DNA from: Candidatus Odinarchaeota archaeon
GTDB lineage: Archaea > Asgardarchaeota > JAGGXT01
Assembly (NCBI GenBank): GCA_021162905.1
Contig: JAGGXT010000158.1
Coordinates: 1-5,953, forward strand
Length of the DNA: 5,953 nt
Direction: 5' to 3'
The translations under genes were made by a program, and so were the position numbers. Shown one piece after another: positions 4,844-5,953 of the stretch (the first letter of the stretch is position 1; every line of letters begins with the position of its first letter). Below the pieces are notes generated by a model. It saw only the letters and a program-made list of their open reading frames with translations, was not told the origin of the DNA and made no database searches.

Positions 4844-5314
4844 ATGCCGGTTGTTGGCTTGTTTTTTGATAAATTAGAAGCAGAAAGAAATCTTGGAGTA
4901 AATGAGATACCACCTCCAATAAAGGGAATACAATATAATAATCGAATTAGAAATGTTGAAGAAATAAACATAACGCAAATGAATATCCAAGTATCAGCCT
5001 TTGTAATAAGTTTTGAATTTTCGGTCATTTATAACCCACCGATAGCAAACATCAGAATAAATGGTAAAATACTATATTTACCTACTAATAAAAATGAACA
5101 CGAAGACATTAAGAAAAATTGGAAGAGACAAAGAAGACTGCCAGAGAACGTTGCAAAACAGATAATTGGCGTAACAATAACTAGGGGTATTCAGAAGGCT
5201 ACTGTGCTTTCAGATCATATAGGAGTCCCTCCTCCAGTACCACCTCCGCCAATAGGTAAACCTAGGGTGGAGAAAGGGGAAAGAAAGAAGGGTGTCGAGG
5301 GAATGTATGTTTGA
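4844..5314 (+). CDS. Conserved archaeal-type protein, possible SecB-like fold, with polyproline tail
   Basis: A 156-residue soluble protein that I do not recognise with certainty. It opens with MPVVGLFFDKLEAER, then a beta-rich section (about 37-80) including FEFSVIYNPPIANIRINGK (57-75), which looks like antiparallel strands, then a long helix starting at LPENVAKQI (99-107) and ending before VPPPVPPPP (128-136). Four strands, a long helix and then prolines is the order seen in SecB chaperones, and SecB-like proteins are known in archaea (for example MJ0357); this assignment is inference from pattern only. The tail after 137 is basic and Gly-rich. The run of prolines at 129-136 should stall ribosomes unless aIF5A helps. 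A good TATA box, a palindrome at the predicted transcript start and AGGGG precede the ATG. It converges on the last gene with a 13-base gap. Confidence 0.75.
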   Translation: MPVVGLFFDKLEAERNLGVNEIPPPIKGIQYNNRIRNVEEINITQMNIQVSAFVISFEFSVIYNPPIANIRINGKILYLPTNKNEHEDIKKNWKRQRRLPENVAKQIIGVTITRGIQKATVLSDHIGVPPPVPPPPIGKPRVEKGERKKGVEGMYV

Positions 5315-5327
5315 TAAATTTTAATTT

Positions 5328-5953
5328 TCAAAAGGCATCATGAATTACTTTTGTGAGTTCTAATGAAAAACTAATGAATTCTGGAAGAAGAGAGTATCCC
5401 TCAAATTCAAGCGGTAGATATTCACTTATAATGATAAATAAGTACTTCTTCGCTCTCTTCTTCGTCATAATAATGTATACATGACCATCTAACGAGAACA
5501 TCTCGGCATACTGATTTAGAAGTTTAAGAGTGTTAGTTTCATTTAATTCGGCTAAGTCGGTCTCTTCGTTATTAATAAAAAGTATCCACTTATGTTCATC
5601 ATATATTAACTTAATTTCGTACTTTATATCAAATTCTAACTCTTTTTCAACAACTAATAATTTTCCTTGATAACCTAAAAAGTCTTGAATGCAGTATATT
5701 CTTATTTTTTTATCTTTTCCCATAGTGTAAGTTTCTCCTCTCGGACCAAAAACTACATACTGAGGGAATGATGAGGAGAGTAAAATTATCTCCTTTTCTG
5801 TAGGAAGCCTCTCAATTTCTATACTGTGGTTCATATTTTTCTCAAAAACGCTCTTCTCGATATCTATTAGTAAAAGTACATCATCTGCTAATTTTTCTCT
5901 TTCTAATGCCTTTTTAACCTGCAGATTATGAAGTATTCCCAAGACTATATTAA
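5328..5953 (-). CDS. Unrecognised protein, probably missing its N-terminus at the window edge
   Basis: I do not recognise this protein of at least 204 residues. The frame stays open to the window edge. A TTG at 5942 could start a 204-residue protein, but no binding site is seen in the 11 bases before it, so the true start is probably outside. Counting from that TTG, it has an N-terminal charged helix (about 7-17), alternating strands with conspicuous FPQYVVFGPRGETY (59-72), a strand-rich centre (95-124, including KWILFINNEE) and a C-terminal part with HVYIIMTKKRAKKYLFIII (154-172), probably a buried beta hairpin and not a membrane segment because of its central Lys/Arg cluster. No signal peptide, metal-binding or nucleotide-binding motif is seen. 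It is convergent with the SecB-like gene; its promoter is outside the window. Confidence 0.7.
   Translation of the reverse strand, partial: NIVLGILHNLQVKKALEREKLADDVLLLIDIEKSVFEKNMNHSIEIERLPTEKEIILLSSSFPQYVVFGPRGETYTMGKDKKIRIYCIQDFLGYQGKLLVVEKELEFDIKYEIKLIYDEHKWILFINNEETDLAELNETNTLKLLNQYAEMFSLDGHVYIIMTKKRAKKYLFIIISEYLPLEFEGYSLLPEFISFSLELTKVIHDAF

Noticed and set aside
4834..5028. Minus-strand frame opposite the start of the SecB-like gene.
   Set aside because: The plus-strand gene has a TATA box, ribosome binding site and coherent fold pattern; this frame has none of these.

Overview
The window looks like a piece of an archaeal chromosome of low GC content (about one third GC by eye). Lineage is not resolved; an uncultured or thermophilic archaeon of the TACK type is a guess. 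The archaeal signs are TATA-like boxes about 35-45 bases before start codons in place of bacterial -35/-10 pairs, ribosome binding sites of the GGTG/GGAG type that match the archaeal 16S 3' end, poly-T tracts as probable terminators, heavy use of AGA/AGG and ATA codons, GTG and TTG starts, and several proteins of archaeal families (a COG1340-type long coiled-coil protein, a stand-alone Lrp ligand-binding domain, an archaeal-type UPF0173 hydrolase, and a possible SecB-like protein).

Layout from left to right. 66-1172 (+) is a Kef/CPA-type cation:proton antiporter of the membrane. It converges, across a 16-base gap, on a two-gene minus-strand unit: a metallo-beta-lactamase-fold hydrolase (2456-1815), then an unrecognised protein with a possible roadblock-like domain and a C-terminal coiled coil (1809-1189). 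The ribosome binding site of the second gene contains the stop codon of the first, so their translation is probably coupled. A divergent intergenic region of about 280 bases separates this unit from a 306-residue coiled-coil protein (2735-3655, +). Next is an S4-FtsJ (TlyA-like) RNA methyltransferase (3722-4420, +) with its own TATA box. It converges on a small stand-alone Lrp/AsnC ligand-binding-domain protein (4693-4451, -). A compact divergent promoter region (4694-4843) carries back-to-back TATA boxes and a 17-base palindrome at the predicted transcription start of the next gene, a polyproline-bearing protein with a possible SecB-like fold (4844-5314, +). This converges on an unrecognised protein on the minus strand (5328 to the window edge), probably missing its N-terminus.

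The genes look like ordinary housekeeping and conserved archaeal genes, mostly one per transcript, with no sign of a mobile element, CRISPR array, virus, tRNA or rRNA. The most useful result is the gene starts: in four genes the most upstream in-frame GTG/TTG lies inside or directly against the ribosome binding site, and the better-supported start is exactly three codons later. The best leads for new biology are the coupled roadblock-like/coiled-coil protein, the SecB-like candidate with its palindrome, and the two proteins I do not recognise.
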